Shown piece by piece: positions 29,909-39,775 of a stretch of 64,000 nucleotides of DNA; position 1 is the stretch's first letter, and each line of letters opens with the position of its first letter. Below the pieces are notes generated by a model that was not told the origin of the DNA, did not search any database, and worked only from the letters and a program-made list of their open reading frames with translations. The stretch covers positions 1 through 64,000 of the forward strand of contig CAVSID010000006.1 in NCBI GenBank assembly GCA_963727915.1, given 5' to 3'. This stretch comes from CAWAND01 sp963727915 (GTDB lineage: Bacteria > Chloroflexota > Anaerolineae > Anaerolineales > E44-bin32). The position numbers were made by a program, and so were the translations under genes.

Positions 29909-30584
29909 CTGGCACCGCGCATCGGAACCCTCTTGATCGATCTGGATGACACGCTGTATCCGCCTGACAATGGAGTTCTGGCAGCTGATCTCCAAGCGGA
30001 TTGACTCGTACATGACGAACAAGATGGGTCTCTCCCAGGATGAGGCAGCACGACTGCGCTCGCGCTACCTGGAGGCCCAAGGCACCACCCTGAAGGGTTT
30101 AATGAGGGACTTCGACATCGACCCATCCGACTATCTCGCCTATGTTCACCAACTGGACTATCCACGTCTCATCCAGCCCGATCCTGAACTCCGTAAATCC
30201 CTTGAGAGTCTGCCCCAGACGAAGTACATTTTCACCAACGCCAGTGCAGCCCATGCGTACCATGTGTTGGACGCCCTTGGCTTGACGGACCAGTTCAGGG
30301 GCGTTATCGATGTCGTCGCCATGGGATATGCCAACAAGCCGGACGAGATCGCCTACATTCGGGCGCTCGAGCTCATAGGCTCACCCGACCCTGAAACATG
30401 TTTGATGGCCGACGATCGCCTCCAAAATCTGCTGCCGGCGCATGCCATGGGAATGACGACGGTGCTGGTCGGGCCGAAGACACCCGGAGAGGCCGATATC
30501 CACCTCGACCGTCTGGCCGAGCTACCCAGTGCAATGCCCTCTCTCCTGGATGGCTTCCGGGCGGAGGGAGCCCCCCATGGTTGA
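29909..30584 (+). CDS. HAD-family hydrolase (pyrimidine 5'-nucleotidase-like), one frame break
   Basis: Residues IGTLLIDLDDTLYPPDNGV hold motif I with the nucleophile Asp, YIFTNASAAHAYHVLDALGL is motif II, and CLMADDRLQNLLPAHAMGM is motif IV. Helical cap between I and II. This layout fits the pyrimidine 5'-nucleotidase/SDT1 group that dephosphorylates nucleotides. A frame break near 29977 separates motif I from the rest. No good start codon lies before motif I, so the N-terminus is uncertain; a second indel upstream is possible. It overlaps the following CoA-transferase gene by eight bases. Confidence 0.75.
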
Positions 30585-31407
30585 CAAGGTAATCGGACTG
30601 CATGAGGCGGCGCTGATGGTGTCCCCCAGGGGGTGCCGTCTGGCGTTTGGAGGTGTGACCCTTTATCGCCGTCCGATGGCCTTCGCCCTGGCCCTTCTGG
30701 AACGACAGGACCGCGAAGGTGTCCCCCTTGAGATTGAGCTCGTCTGTTTCACAGCCGGGGTGGAAAGCGACGTGCTTGTTGGGGCCGGCATGGTAGCCGG
30801 CGTACGAAGCTGCTATTTCGGCCTGGAAATCTTCGGCCTCGCCCCCCACTACACGGCCGCTGCAGCCGCAGGCGGGCTGGCGATCATCGACGAAAGCGAG
30901 GCCAGTCTGGCGGCCGGTCTCCGAGCCAGCTTGGCGGGAGTCGGCTTCATGCCCTCCCAGGCATGGATAGGCACCGATATGCCCAAGCTCAGGCCGGACG
31001 TTAAAACAGTGGTCGATCCCTACACCGGAAACGAGCTGATGGCCTTTCCGGCGATTGACATCGACCTGGCGGTGATCCATGCCCTCGAGGCTGATCCGGA
31101 GGGGAACGCCCTGATTGGGGGGAATCGCGGTGTCGACCCAGAGATCGCGCTGGTGGCGAAAACGGTGATCGTCACGGCCGACAAGATTTCGCCGGGCTTG
31201 CAGAAAGCGGATATTGTCGGACCGGCTGTCGACGCCGTGGTCCACGCACCTTCCGGCGCGTGGCCGACCTCCTGCCATCCCTTGTACCCGCTGGATGGAC
31301 TGGCATTGCTTGCTTACATAGAAAGCGCCGGGACCGATAGCTATAAGTCTCTGATCGGTGAGTGGCAGAATCACCACGGCCTCGGTCAAAGCGGCCAGGC
31401 CACTTGA
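30577..31407 (+). CDS. CoA-transferase alpha-subunit-like protein
   Basis: 276 residues, intact, beginning at the ATG inside the end of the HAD gene. SPRGCRLAFGGVTLYRRPMA matches the glycine-rich start of family I CoA-transferase subunit A, and the rest follows glutaconate CoA-transferase-like alpha subunits (VVDPYTGNELMAFPAIDIDLAVIH in pieces). The beta subunit, which carries the catalytic Glu, is not next to it; the gene downstream is a protease. The partner may be elsewhere or the protein may have a different role. Substrate unknown. Confidence 0.7.
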   Translation: MVDKVIGLHEAALMVSPRGCRLAFGGVTLYRRPMAFALALLERQDREGVPLEIELVCFTAGVESDVLVGAGMVAGVRSCYFGLEIFGLAPHYTAAAAAGGLAIIDESEASLAAGLRASLAGVGFMPSQAWIGTDMPKLRPDVKTVVDPYTGNELMAFPAIDIDLAVIHALEADPEGNALIGGNRGVDPEIALVAKTVIVTADKISPGLQKADIVGPAVDAVVHAPSGAWPTSCHPLYPLDGLALLAYIESAGTDSYKSLIGEWQNHHGLGQSGQAT

Positions 31408-31497
31408 AGCTCGGGCCAGCCGAGCAAGGGAAGCCGTCCCAAGATTGCCAAGGCAGGCAGCTGCGGTAGGTCAACGTATCAGTAAAGGATGGTTGCG

Positions 31498-32794
31498 ATG
31501 AAAGGACGCGGAATAGCGGCGGCGGTTGTCGGAGTTCTGGTGGGACTGATCCTGGCAACCGGCCTGTTCTTCGGGGGATTGGCGTTTGGTTCGACCATGG
31601 GACAGCTGCCGTACCTGAGCCCGGCCGCGTCGCCAGTGCCAACTATCCCCCCGAGCGCACCCTCACCCATACCCACCGCAACCCAGCCTGCGACCGCTGA
31701 ACCAACCGCACCGCCGCCAGTCAGCCCGAGCACGGAAGAGCTTTTTGCGCCCTTCTGGCAGGCTTGGGAGATCCTCCACCAGGAGTATGTAGACCCCGTT
31801 CGTGATCTGGACCTGATGCGCGGCGCCATCAGCGGGATGATGGATGCGCTTGGCAACTCACACAGCTCTTACATGGACCCGAACGAGTACGAGCAGGCGA
31901 GCCTCAGCCTGTCTGGCGAATATGAGGGAATCGGCGCCTGGGTCGACACCGAACACAGAATACCTGACGATCATCTCCCCCATGCCTGGATCACCGGCCA
32001 TGCAGGCCGGCTTGAAGCCCGGGGACGAAATCATCGCCATCGACGGCAAGGACATGACCGGCATCGACGGCAATCAGGTGATCCAATTCGTCCTCGGTCC
32101 GGCTGGGACGCACGTCCATCTCACGGTGCGCCGCCAAGGCGCCTCTCAGCCCCTTGACTTCGATGTCGTCCGCCGGGCCATCACCGTCCCCAGTGTTGAT
32201 TCGAAGATGCTCGAAGGTGGAATCGGCTATGTCCAACTTTTCACTTTCGGTGACACAACCAGTGAAGACCTTCGTCAGCAGCTCCAAGGACTTCTGGCCC
32301 AGAATCCCAACGGCATGATCCTGGACCTGCGCAACAACGGCGGAGGCTATCTGGACACATCCGTGCGGGTTGCCAGTGAATTCATCGCCGATGGGCCCAT
32401 TTTGAGCGAGCGCTTTGGGGACGGCAGCGAACACGTTTACAGCGCCCAGCCGGGTGGGCTGGCGACGGAGATTCCGCTGGTGGTTCTGGTCAACGAAGGC
32501 ACTGCCTCGGCATCCGAGATCGTGGCTGGAGCGATCCAAGATACCGGCCGCGGGACCCTGGTTGGCACGACAACGTTCGGCAAAGGCTCCGTGCAAGACT
32601 GGATCCCTCTCACCGGTGACGGAGGTGCGGTCCGCATCACGATCGCCCGCTGGTACACGCCCAACGGGCGCCAGATCAGCGGCGAGGGCCTGGCTCCGGA
32701 CGTTAGCGTAGATCTTACAGACCAGGATGTACAATCAGGCCAAGATCCACAGCTCGACAAGGCTTTGGAGCTGCTGCAGGGCGCAGGCCCCTAG
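31498..32794 (+). CDS. C-terminal processing protease (S41 family), one frame break
   Basis: Membrane-anchored CtpA-type protease. The N-terminus has one membrane helix (residues 8-32) and a Pro/Thr/Ala-rich linker (45-80). A PDZ domain follows (AGLKPGDEIIAIDGKDM), then the S41 domain with LDLRNNGGGYLD, the catalytic Ser in VNEGTASASEIVAGA and the Lys in TTTFGKGSVQ. A frame break lies near 31955, inside the PDZ start. ATG at 31498 has AAAGGA eight bases upstream. About 430 residues. Confidence 0.9.
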
Positions 32795-32821
32795 CCGGCT
32801 GTGGTACGTTTTTGGAGGTAA

Positions 32822-33554
32822 ATGCATATGTTTCTCTTCTGGGATTCAACTTATCTTGCGTACATGATACCGGGATTGCTGCTGACGCTGCTAGCGCAGT
32901 GGTGGGTCAACGCAACCTATCGCAGATGGAGCAAGGTGCAGAACACGCAGGGACTGAGCGGCGCCGAGGCCGCCAAGCGGCTGCTCGAATTCGGGCGGGC
33001 TCGGGTATGTTGGGCTGCAGGGCATCGCCGGTCAGTTGACCGACAACTATGACCCCAGGAGCCAGACCCTGAACCTGTCCCAAGGGGTGGCGCAGAATCG
33101 ATCGGTAGCCGCCCTAGCCATCGCCGCCCACGAAATCGGCCACGCCGTGCAGGATCAGAAGGGGTACCTGCCCATGCGCTTGCGTTCGGCGATCGTGCCC
33201 GCCGTGAGCATCGGTTCCAACCTTGGGCTGATCATGATCATGGGCGGACTCTTGCTGCGCGGCATGCTGGGCGTCACCCTTGCGACCGAGATCGCCTGGC
33301 TTGGGGTGTTGTTCTTCGCCGGCGGTGCGGTATTCGCTTTGGCCACTCTGCCGGTTGAACTCGACGCTTCGGCACGCGCCAAGCAGCTGCTCAAGCAAGC
33401 CGGGTTGATCACCTCCCCCAAGGAGTCAGAGGGGGTCAGCGCCGTCCTTCGCGCCGCAGCCTTCACGTACGTCGCCGGCCTGGCCTCCGCAATCCTGCAG
33501 CTGCTCTATTTTGTCAGTCTCGTGGGAGGCATGGGCGGCCGACGCCGAGGTTGA
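32822..33554 (+). CDS. YugP-type membrane zinc metallopeptidase, frame break
   Basis: Integral membrane peptidase family (DUF2268/Zn-peptidase YugP). One N-terminal helix (YLAYMIPGLLLTLLAQWWV), then the zinc motif ALAIAAHEIGHAVQDQ and three later helices. TLNLSQGVAQNRSVAALAI just before the zinc motif is characteristic. A frame break lies between 32995 and 33040. Start ATG at 32822 or 32828. About 240 residues. Substrate unknown. Confidence 0.85.
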
Positions 33555-33608
33555 CGGACGGCAAGCCTCAACCAGCCTAGTTCCGCCACCAACCTAGCCT
33601 ATTGATTG

Positions 33609-33642
33609 CCGTCCACTTGTGAAAGGCTTCACAAGTGGACGG
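33609..33642 (+). terminator. Strong hairpin after the YugP-type gene
   Basis: CCGTCCACTTGTGAA and TTCACAAGTGGACGG form a perfect 15-base stem with a four-base loop, 55 bases after the stop. No U run follows. Probably a terminator or 3' end protector. Confidence 0.6.
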
Positions 33643-33707
33643 TCGGCTCTGGGTGGTCCCGACCGGCTGGCCCCTACCCTCCCGTTACCCGAACAGATTG
33701 TTCAACT

Positions 33708-33736
33708 TTGACAGGCCCCGCTCCGGGTGCTAGAAT
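33708..33736 (+). promoter_or_regulatory. Promoter of the mgtE leader
   Basis: TTGACA (33708-33713), 17-base spacer, TAGAAT (33731-33736). Transcription would start near 33743, giving a 245-base leader before mgtE. Confidence 0.8.
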
Positions 33737-33742
33737 CCCACA

Positions 33743-33900
33743 TTGTCCTCGCCGAGCCTGTGCAACGGCAGGCCTTTATTACCTCGAGACCAATAGGTCT
33801 GACCTGAGGCGCTGCGGGCTCAAATTCCCGCACCAAAGAACATTCCAGCGGTCACCAGCACCGTAGCTTGGTGCGCCGCTCAACTCAGTGCCCCAATTGG
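33743..33900 (+). ncRNA. Structured 5' leader of mgtE, possibly a divergent M-box
   Basis: The leader can fold into successive hairpins: GCCUG/CAGGC (33755-33772); CCUC/GAGG enclosing GACC/GGUC (33782-33808); UGCGGG/CCCGCA (33812-33831); and AGCGG/CCGCU enclosing GCACC/GGUGC (33848-33882). The order GACCAAUAGGUCUGAC, then a GC hairpin, then ACCAAAG, then CAGUGCC recalls the CCAAUGGGUC, hairpin, ACAAAG and CAGUGC elements of M-box (ykoK) Mg2+ riboswitches, but the hallmark GUUAGGUGAGGCUCC is not seen. The following gene is a Mg2+ transporter, which fits. The class remains unproven. Confidence 0.4.
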
Positions 33901-33989
33901 CCCCGGGTGACGGCATTGGCGCCACCTATGGGTTGCGGCTCGGCGCGGTCAAACACCCACGATCAACTTTTCGACCCAGGAGGACCACC

Positions 33990-35354
33990 ATGGATGAGAG
34001 CCTGGTCGATGAAGTAAGAGAACGCATCCGCAAACTCCTCGACAGCGGTCAGCTGGAAGAAGCGGCGCGCGCCCTGATCGAACTCCATCCGGCCGACCGG
34101 GCGGAAGCTTTCGCGGCAGCCGACGAGGACGACCGGGCGAAGCTTCTGCCCCTGCTTGGCACCGAGGCCACCGCTGAGCTCTTGGCCGAACTCCCATCGC
34201 ATCTGGCGGCGGAAACCTCGGAGCCCATGCCAGCCGGGGAGCTGTCCAACGTCCTGGACCGCATGGATCCCGACGAAGCGGCCGACCTGCTGGGCGATCT
34301 ACCGCCAATCCGGGCAGCGCTCGTCCTAGGCGAGATGGACCGGGCCGAAGACGTTCTGCCATTGCTCCACCATGAGGACGAATCGGCCGGTGGTCTGATG
34401 ACGACCGCCTTCGTGGCCGTGCGCCGCCAGATGACAGCGGCGGAAGCGATTGACTTCCTGCGGAAGCTCAGCCCAGAGACGGAAGCCCCCTATTACCTGT
34501 ATGTGATCGACCGCAACGGGAAATTGCTCGGCAACGTCAGTCTGCGGGATCTGATTGTGGCCTCTCCTGACGCCAGCGTCGAGTCCTTCATGGACCGGGA
34601 AGTCGTCAGCGTGCTGGCGGGCACCGACCAGGAAGAAGTCGCCCGGATGTTTGTCCGCTATGACCTGGCGGCGCTTCCGGTGGTCGGCGCCACAGGCGTT
34701 CTGCTGGGCGTGATCACCTACGACGACGTGATCGAAGTTCTCGAGGAAGAGGCCACCGAAGACGTCCTCAACATGGGGGGTATCGAGGCCGGCACCATCG
34801 CCGACCGCCCTTACTGGTCTTTGAGCATCGCCCAAGTCGTCCGCTCGCGTTTTGTCTGGCTGCTGGCCTTATTCGTCGCTGAAACGCTGACCGGAACCGT
34901 GCTGCGCCATTTTGAGAACACGCTCCAAGAGGTGGTTTCCCTTTCTTTCTTCATCCCGCTCTTAATCGGCACCGGCGGCAATGCCGGTTCTCAGACTGTT
35001 GCCAGCATTATCCGCGCCCTAGCCCTGAACGAGGTCGAGCCGCGTGATTTGATCTCCGTGCTCGTCCGCGAGCTCGGGGTGGGAGCTTTGCTGGGGGTCC
35101 TTCTTGGCGCTGTCGCCTTTGGAAGGGTGCTCTTCTGGGGCCTTGCTCCATCGATGGCCCTCGTGGTGGCGGTCACCATTCTTTGCATCTGCATCTGGGC
35201 CAACACCGTCGGGTCGCTCATCCCGATCGCCGCCGATGTAGTGGGCATCGATCCGGCTGTGATCTCAGCCCCCATGATTACCACGCTGGTGGACGCCACC
35301 GGACTGCTGATCTACTTCAGCGTCGCTGTCCTGGTTCTGCATCCGGCCGGGTAG
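33990..35354 (+). CDS. mgtE: Magnesium transporter MgtE
   Basis: 454 residues, intact, with AGGAGG before the ATG. The N-terminal helical domain (LIELHPADRAEAFAAAD; RMDPDEAADLLGDLP) is followed by two CBS domains (HHEDESAGGLMTTAFVAVR; LGVITYDDVIEVLEEEATED) and five membrane helices with FFIPLLIGTGGNAGSQT and IWANTVGSLIP, the pore-lining helices of MgtE. CBS and N domains close the pore when Mg2+ is high. A structured leader precedes it. First gene of a string that continues with the lipid kinase. Confidence 0.96.
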   Translation: MDESLVDEVRERIRKLLDSGQLEEAARALIELHPADRAEAFAAADEDDRAKLLPLLGTEATAELLAELPSHLAAETSEPMPAGELSNVLDRMDPDEAADLLGDLPPIRAALVLGEMDRAEDVLPLLHHEDESAGGLMTTAFVAVRRQMTAAEAIDFLRKLSPETEAPYYLYVIDRNGKLLGNVSLRDLIVASPDASVESFMDREVVSVLAGTDQEEVARMFVRYDLAALPVVGATGVLLGVITYDDVIEVLEEEATEDVLNMGGIEAGTIADRPYWSLSIAQVVRSRFVWLLALFVAETLTGTVLRHFENTLQEVVSLSFFIPLLIGTGGNAGSQTVASIIRALALNEVEPRDLISVLVRELGVGALLGVLLGAVAFGRVLFWGLAPSMALVVAVTILCICIWANTVGSLIPIAADVVGIDPAVISAPMITTLVDATGLLIYFSVAVLVLHPAG

Positions 35355-35363
35355 GGAAACCGC

Positions 35364-36253
35364 ATGGATGCGACGCTGATTCTGAACCCCTACGCTGGCC
35401 GCTGGAAGGCCGCCAGCGCACGCCCACAGCTTGAGACGGTGTTGAACGACTACGGGATACACGCCCAGATCATCGAAAGCCAGGCAGCGGGGGAGGTGAT
35501 CGGCTTGGCGCGTGCCGCCGTCGAAGCCAACCCCGGTCCGGTGCTCGTCGCCGGCGGCGATGGCACCATCGGCGAGGTGATCAACGGTTTGTTCCAGGCC
35601 AAACCTGATGGCGTCCTCGGGCCCATCGGAAGTCTCCCTCTCGGCACGGCCAACGATTTGGTGGTCAACCTCGGCCTGCCCCGGACTCTTCAGGAGGCGG
35701 CCGCCGCCGTTCACGCTGGAAAGACAACGCGCATCGACCTCGGCAAAGCCAATGATTGGGTGTTCGACAACAACTCCGCCGTCGGCTTGGAGCCGGTCGT
35801 CACGCTGTACAACATCCGCATGCGACGCCTGAAGGGCCTCCTGCGCTACTTCGTCGCGGCGCTAAGAGCCATCGCCGACAAAGGCGAATGGCACATGACC
35901 ATCGAATGGGACGACGGCCACTTCGAAGGACCTGTGAGTTTAGTCTCGGTTGGGAATTGCCCCCTCACTGGCGGTCTGTTTCGTATGGCGCCTGCCGCCG
36001 ATCCGACCGACGGACGACTGACCTTCGTTTACGGCTACGCCCCCACACGTCGCAAGATGCTCAGCCTGCTTCCCAGGACAATTTCCGGACGTTATGTCGA
36101 GGATCCCGCCATCCACCAACATCACACGCGGAGGTTGGCGATCACATCCGAGCCGCCCACACCCTCCAGGTCGACGGTGAACTTCGCTCGGAAGCCGCGC
36201 ACCAGGTGATCTATGAGACACTGCCCCAGCGCCTGGACATCTACGTCGCATGA
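35364..36253 (+). CDS. Diacylglycerol/lipid kinase family protein (YegS/BmrU-like), one frame break
   Basis: ATP-dependent lipid kinase fold. NPYAGRWKA starts the domain, VLVAGGDGTIGEVINGL is the glycine-rich nucleotide loop, and LPLGTANDLVVNLGLP is the second motif. VSVGNCPLTGGLFRMAPAA and DGRLTF belong to the C-terminal beta domain. A frame break near 36150 leads to the true end QRLDIYVA at 36253. It starts ten bases after mgtE and overlaps the next gene by four (ATGA). Confidence 0.87.
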
Positions 36254-37084
36254 CCAAGTGCCTGGTGGTCAACGCCGACGATTTCGGACGGACAGCGGGC
36301 GTCTCCCAAGGAATACTGGAAGCCCATCTCAACGGCATCGTCACCTCCACCACGGTCATGGCCAACCTGCCCGGTGCAGCCCAGGCCGTCCGGCAGGCCC
36401 TGGTTGAGGCACCCAACCTGGCGATGGGGGTGCATCTCAATTTGACCCAGGGCACACCGATTTCTCCGCCTGATGCGCTCCCCGGCCTGGTCACACCGGG
36501 TGGCGGTTTCGCGCTTATGCAGAGCTGTGTTCGGCGATCGTTGACGTGTCCCCAGAGGTAGTCCGAAAGGAGTGGGAGGCCCAAATCGAGGCCGTGTATG
36601 AGATCGGCGTCAGGGTCGATCATCTCGACAGCCATCATTTCGTCGCAGAGCTCACACCGGCCCTATGGCAGCTCTACCTCGATCTCGCCCGACTGTACAA
36701 GCTCGGCGCCCGCGGGCCCCGGCCTCCTAAGGTCGGCCACCAGCAGATCTTCCTCCCGGTTCAGTAAGGGATGCACTGGATTTCAACGCAGCCCACGCCC
36801 AGCTGATCGCATCCGGTGTGCCGTCGTCAGACGGGCTGAGGGTTGATTTCTTCGGGGATGACGCCAATCAAGCACTTCTCCTCAGCCTGTTAAAAGGCCT
36901 GCCCGAAGGCGTCACCGAACTGATGGTCCATCCGGCCATCGTCGACGACGAACTCCGCGCCTCGAGCAGCTACACTACGCAGAGGCAAGCCGAGCTCGTC
37001 GTGCTCACATCGGAAACCACGCGCCGCGCTGTCCTGGAAGGCGGAATTCGTCTGACTCGCTATGCCGATGCACTGGTGACTTGA
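36250..37084 (+). CDS. YdjC/ChbG-type carbohydrate deacetylase, two frame breaks
   Basis: Metal-dependent deacetylase of the YdjC (HpnK) family acting on N-acetylated sugars. VVNADDFGRT holds the metal Asp pair, GVHLNLTQG a metal His, and VDHLDSHHF the active-site region; PAIVDDEL follows near the C-terminus. Breaks near 36520 and 36760-36800. About 275 residues. Genomic context (lipid kinase, methyltransferase) hints at an envelope glycolipid, but this is inference. Confidence 0.8.
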
Positions 37085-37085
37085 G

Positions 37086-37743
37086 GTGGCTTTGCGCTGG
37101 TTCCTGGCCATCTTCTTCCGCGAACTGTATACGCGTTTGGCCTGGATGTACGATCTCGTGGCGCTGATCACATCCGTGGGGGAATGGTTTACCTGGCAAA
37201 GGACAGCCTATGAGGCACTGCCCGGGGACCCCGTGCTCGAGATAGGGTGTGGGACGGGGCACACCCAGCTGGATCTTGCCTCTCGGGGGTGGCAAACGAC
37301 CGGAGTCGACATTTCTCCACAGATGGCGCACATCACCCGCCGTCGGCTGCTCGATCGGAAACTGGAGCCGATGGTGGTCCGCGCTGATGCCAGAGCGCTT
37401 CCGTTCCCCAGCGCCGCCTTTGTGAGTGCCCTGTCCACCTTCCCCAGCGAGTATCTGTTCGAAATCAGGTACCCTACAAGAAGTCCACCGGGTCCTGCAG
37501 TCAGGCGGCCAGCTGGTGGTCGTCCCCATGGCCCAAATCACGGGCAAGCGGCTCGCCGATCGGCTCGCCGCCTGGCTCTACCGCTTCACGGGGCAATCCG
37601 GGCCCATCTTGGACACCTGGGCAGACGCTTTCGAGGCCGCCGGCTTCAAGGCACGAGTTGAGACGATCAGCTTGCCCCGGGCAAACGTGGTGCGAATTGC
37701 AGCCGCCGTCTCCAAGCAACGGGAGAGCAGAAGTGGGCTTTGA
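37086..37743 (+). CDS. SAM-dependent methyltransferase (class I), one frame break
   Basis: Rossmann methyltransferase with motif I VLEIGCGTGHTQLDLA, motif II TTGVDISPQM and RADARALPFPSAAF. LQEVHRVLQSGGQLVVVPM is motif V-VI of UbiE-like enzymes. A frame break near 37470. An amphipathic N-terminal helix (RWFLAIFFRELYTRLAWMYDLV) suggests membrane association. The GTG at 37086 follows the previous stop directly. Substrate unknown, possibly a lipid or quinone. Confidence 0.8.
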
Positions 37744-37758
37744 ACCCAGGAGGCCAGG

Positions 37759-38532
37759 ATGAAAAACGCTGAGGCCGGGGACCTGGCCATGCTGGCCACC
37801 CTCCAAGGGAAGCAGTTCATCTTCAAACTGGTGGCGGATGCCACGTTCCAATCACATCAGGGCGTCTTCAAACATAACGATCTCATCGGGCACCCGTGGG
37901 GGACCACTGTCCAGAGCCATCTGGGCAGTGATTTTCACTTCTTCCGCCCCACGTTACGCGACATCTTGCTTCTAATCAGCCGCCGGTCCCAGATCATCTT
38001 TCCCAAGGATATCGGCTATATCCTGCTGCGGCTTTCCGCCGGCCCCGGGGTACGCATCCTTGAGGCAGGAACCGGCTCGGGCGCTCTCACCACGGCGTTA
38101 GCTTGGTCCGTAGGTCCGACGGGCCACGTCGTTTCCTACGACCGACGCCAGGACATGCAGGATCTTGCCCGGAAGAATCTTTCCCAGGCTGGATTGCTCG
38201 ACCGGGTAACTCTTGCGTTGGGCGACGCAGAAGCCGGTTTCGATGCCTCGGACATGGACGCCGTCTTCTACGACCTGCCTGCGCCTCACCTCTACCTCGA
38301 CCAGGCGCGCCGGTGCATGGTCAACGGGGGCGTTCTCGGCGCCATCTTGCCTACCGCCAACCAAGTCTCAGATCTGTTGGCGGAGCTTCACACCCAGAAG
38401 TTCATCAACATTGATGTTTGCGAAATCTTGCTACGTTTCTACAAGACCATACCCGAGAGGCTTCGTCCGGCAGATCGGATGGTGGCGCATACCGGTTACT
38501 TGGTGTTTGCCCGACCCGTGGCGGGGGGTTGA
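37759..38532 (+). CDS. trmI: tRNA (adenine-N1)-methyltransferase
   Basis: 257 residues, intact. HNDLIGHPWGTTVQSHLG and FFRPTLRDILLLISRRSQII form the N-terminal domain of the TrmI/Gcd14 family; SAM site ILEAGTGSGALTTALAW. This enzyme makes m1A58 in the tRNA T-loop, often as a tetramer. GGAGGC precedes the ATG. It differs from generic methyltransferases by IIFPKDIGYIL before motif I. Confidence 0.92.
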   Translation: MKNAEAGDLAMLATLQGKQFIFKLVADATFQSHQGVFKHNDLIGHPWGTTVQSHLGSDFHFFRPTLRDILLLISRRSQIIFPKDIGYILLRLSAGPGVRILEAGTGSGALTTALAWSVGPTGHVVSYDRRQDMQDLARKNLSQAGLLDRVTLALGDAEAGFDASDMDAVFYDLPAPHLYLDQARRCMVNGGVLGAILPTANQVSDLLAELHTQKFINIDVCEILLRFYKTIPERLRPADRMVAHTGYLVFARPVAGG

Positions 38533-38591
38533 TTGCGTGTGCCAGGATCCCCTCTCCCTCGCGGGTGGCTATCGCTTGAGGAGGCTGCAGC

Positions 38592-39146
38592 GTGCAATTC
38601 AGACGTCGACCCCTTCGAGGTAGGATTCTGCTTCCCAGACTGCACCCGTTTCGACGAAAGCTCAGGCTGGCCCACCGCTGGATGGAGGCAGGCCGTCAGG
38701 CGGAGGCGGCACAGACATTTGCCGAACTTGCCGAGGTTGCCCTCGACCACGATCGGCCAATCGCTTCGCAGCTCTTTCTACAAGCCGGGAGGGCATCTCT
38801 GTCAGCCGGGCGGGCCGATCAGGCGAGATCACTCTTACTCCGGGGCATCCGCCTGATGCTCGAGCAGGGCGACCCGCGCCTTGGACCCGTAAGCCAGCGC
38901 TTGACCGCCGAGCTTCGCAGCAGCGGCCATTCCGCACTGGCCGAGGCCGTCGAGGACCTAGTCCCCTCACCGGCCGGATTGACCCCGTCTGGATCGTCGA
39001 CGAGCCTGTCGCCCGGCTTGCCCGCCAAGTGCCCCTACTGCGGAGGCAACGTGCACGCCGACCAGGTCGATCTGGCCGACCCTGATCGCCCGGCGTGCGC
39101 CTACTGCGGCAGTCCGTTGCTGGGAGGCGAACGGGCAGATGGTTGA
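38592..39146 (+). CDS. TPR-like protein with C-terminal zinc ribbon
   Basis: 184 residues. A basic N-terminus is followed by a helical repeat region (HRWMEAGRQAEAAQTFAELA; LFLQAGRASLSAGRADQARS) resembling TPR pairs, a Pro/Ser linker, and a zinc ribbon (CPYCGGNVHADQ ... CAYCGSPLLGG). The start is probably GTG at 38592. It overlaps the Nudix gene by eight bases. No enzymatic motif; probably an adaptor of unknown partner. Confidence 0.7.
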   Translation: MQFRRRPLRGRILLPRLHPFRRKLRLAHRWMEAGRQAEAAQTFAELAEVALDHDRPIASQLFLQAGRASLSAGRADQARSLLLRGIRLMLEQGDPRLGPVSQRLTAELRSSGHSALAEAVEDLVPSPAGLTPSGSSTSLSPGLPAKCPYCGGNVHADQVDLADPDRPACAYCGSPLLGGERADG

Positions 39147-39724
39147 CGATTTCCCCGAGCGGCTACATGAAGCGCTGACTACGCGCACCCCTCGGGCTCT
39201 CAACGAGTGGGAGACCCGTCCGGCAGCTGTCCTCGTCCCCCTCCTCCTGCACGAGGGCGCCTGGTATTTGCTCTATACCCGACGTACACAGTCGGTCGAA
39301 CTCTCATCCGGGCCAGGTGGCTTTCCCGGGAGGCGCAATCGAGCCATTTGACGGCACACCTGCCGCAGCCGCGCTGCGAGAGGCCGAGGAAGAAATCGGA
39401 TTGCCTCCGGACGCAGTGAGGATCCTCGGACAAATGAACCCCATGGTCACTGTGACCCAGTTCTTGGTGACGCCTGTGGTGGGTCAGATCCCTTGGCCCT
39501 TTCCTATCAAGACCAACCCGAGCGAAGTGGCGTCGGCTTTCGAGGTTCCGCTTTCGTTCCTTCAGAATCCCGACAATCTCGAAATCCGACAGCGGGAACC
39601 ACTGATTCCCGGCCGCCCGGTCGATGTGCTCTATTTCCGTCCCTATCGAAACGAAGTCATTTGGGGCGTGACGGCGCGCATCACCGTCGACCTGCTCAAA
39701 CTGATCCAGGCATTGCCGGAATAG
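39139..39724 (+). CDS. Nudix hydrolase (CoA pyrophosphatase-like), one frame break
   Basis: The Nudix box is seen as GGAIEPFDGTPAAAALREAE plus EEIGLP, split from the N-terminal part (AAVLVPLLLHEGAWYLLYTRR) by a frame break near 39315 where QVAFPGG is restored. AVLVPL, LLYTRR and VAFPGG together match the NudL/CoaSE group that hydrolyses CoA derivatives. 195 residues. Last gene of the mgtE string before a bidirectional terminator. Confidence 0.85.
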
Positions 39725-39755
39725 AAAAGGAGGAGGCTGAAGCCTCCTCCCTTTG
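39725..39755. terminator. Bidirectional terminator between Nudix gene and rplY
   Basis: AAAGGAGGAGGCT and AGCCTCCTCCCTTT pair almost perfectly around a two-base turn, between two convergent genes. Confidence 0.8.
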
Positions 39756-39775
39756 GTTCGTCTGCCAGAGAGGAA

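Noticed and set aside
33812..33831. tRNA gene suggested by a T-arm-like hairpin (GCGGG-CTCAAATT-CCCGC)
   Set aside because: The loop has eight bases instead of seven and no matching acceptor, D or anticodon arms occur at the right distance.
33743..33900. Standard riboswitch classes (TPP, SAM, FMN, cobalamin, c-di-GMP, ydaO, Mn yybP-ykoY) before mgtE
   Set aside because: None of their conserved cores is present; only a weak M-box resemblance remains.
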